Both the position numbers and the translations under genes were made by a program. From a virus: 64,000 nt of DNA. This document shows positions 63,875 to 64,000 of this stretch, piece by piece (within the stretch, counting starts at the first letter, position 1; each line of letters starts with the position of its first letter). The notes under the pieces are model-generated. The model was not told the DNA's origin. It was given only the letters and a program-made list of their open reading frames with translations, and did no database searches. The stretch covers positions 1 to 64,000 of IMG/VR virus record IMGVR_UViG_3300027833_000013. One strand, 5' to 3'.

Positions 63875-64000
63875 TTATTTATCAAAGTTATGAAGCACTG
63901 TAACTGGCTTACCGATCGGAGGTGCTGACGTAAATCTAATATACCAGCCTGCACCTTTACCTGCTGGATTTTGTATTAAGTCATAGTTTGTAATTGCAAT
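63875..64000 (-). CDS. C-terminal end of a fibre-region protein (runs off the window)
   Basis: The last 41 codons of a minus-strand gene reading IAITNYDLIQNPAGKGAGW, then YIRFTSAPPIGKPVTVLHNF and DK. WYIRF...AP.IG..V.VLH units occur in marine phage fibre and structural proteins. Its stop codon TAA lies within the late promoter of the next gene. Confidence 0.6.
   Translation of the reverse strand: MAITNYDLIQNPAGKGAGWYIRFTSAPPIGKPVTVLHNFDK
63876..63883 (-). promoter_or_regulatory. T4-type late promoter overlapping an upstream stop codon
   Basis: GATAAATAAAA on the minus strand, read in frame as the D-K-stop end of the upstream gene. CAGGAG and ATG 63853 follow. Confidence 0.7.

Noticed and set aside
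1-64000. Search for tRNAs, integrase, transposons, photosynthesis genes
   Set aside because: No cloverleaf, recombinase or psbA-like sequence was recognised by eye; a tRNAscan run would be needed to exclude tRNAs fully.

Overview
This window looks like part of the genome of a marine T4-type myovirus (a contractile-tailed caudovirus related to cyanophages and large pelagiphages). The support is a near-complete set of T4 virion genes: UvsX recombinase (partial), gp32, terminase gp16 and gp17, gp4, gp13, gp14, gp15, tail sheath gp18, tail tube gp19 and the dNMP kinase gp1. There are also AT-rich T4-type late promoters (GATAAATA or TATAAATA), densely packed ATGA and TAATG gene junctions, and many 2-oxoglutarate/Fe(II) dioxygenase genes of the kind common in marine T4-like phages. 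No photosynthesis gene, tRNA, integrase or insertion sequence was seen. The host cannot be fixed from this stretch; a Gram-negative marine bacterium fits best because the phage carries LPS-heptose genes.

Layout. 1-1370: early/replication genes uvsX and gp32, with a consensus sigma70-type promoter ahead of gp32. 1370-18160 (minus strand): packaging and tail module (large virion protein, gp17, a dioxygenase, two acidic or head-associated proteins, gp16, a methyltransferase, gp4, a gp54-like tube protein, gp19, gp18), then gp1 and two tandem dioxygenases behind their own early promoter, then gp13. A small HNH-like gene runs the other way at 15167. 18173-18204 is a perfect inverted repeat carrying two divergent late promoters. 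18210-26192 (plus strand): gp14, gp15, a Nudix hydrolase, then a seven-gene overlapping operon behind a perfect TTGACA-17-TATAAT promoter: HldE-like kinase/adenylyltransferase, dioxygenase, class I fructose-bisphosphate aldolase, HldD-like epimerase, cupin, GmhB-like phosphatase, dioxygenase. 26189-64000 (minus strand): a roughly 38 kb adhesin and fibre region with five giant proteins (1412-2477 aa), three extraordinarily cysteine-rich paralogues, several small beta-rich virion proteins, and a glycan-type cassette (O-carbamoyltransferase, SGNH-like protein, GT9-like glycosyltransferase).

How it fits together. Late promoters drive the virion genes. The two sigma70-type promoters inside the late region mark expression islands for metabolic genes. 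The most notable system is the heptose operon: HldE, GmhB and HldD are three of the four dedicated ADP-L-glycero-D-manno-heptose enzymes (GmhA is not seen), with an aldolase and cupin in the same operon and a GT9 (heptosyltransferase-family) protein in the fibre region. The inference is that the phage makes or boosts an activated heptose to alter a surface glycan of the host or of the virion. A second recurring theme is predicted leaderless transcription: at four genes the ATG lies exactly where the promoter geometry puts +1.
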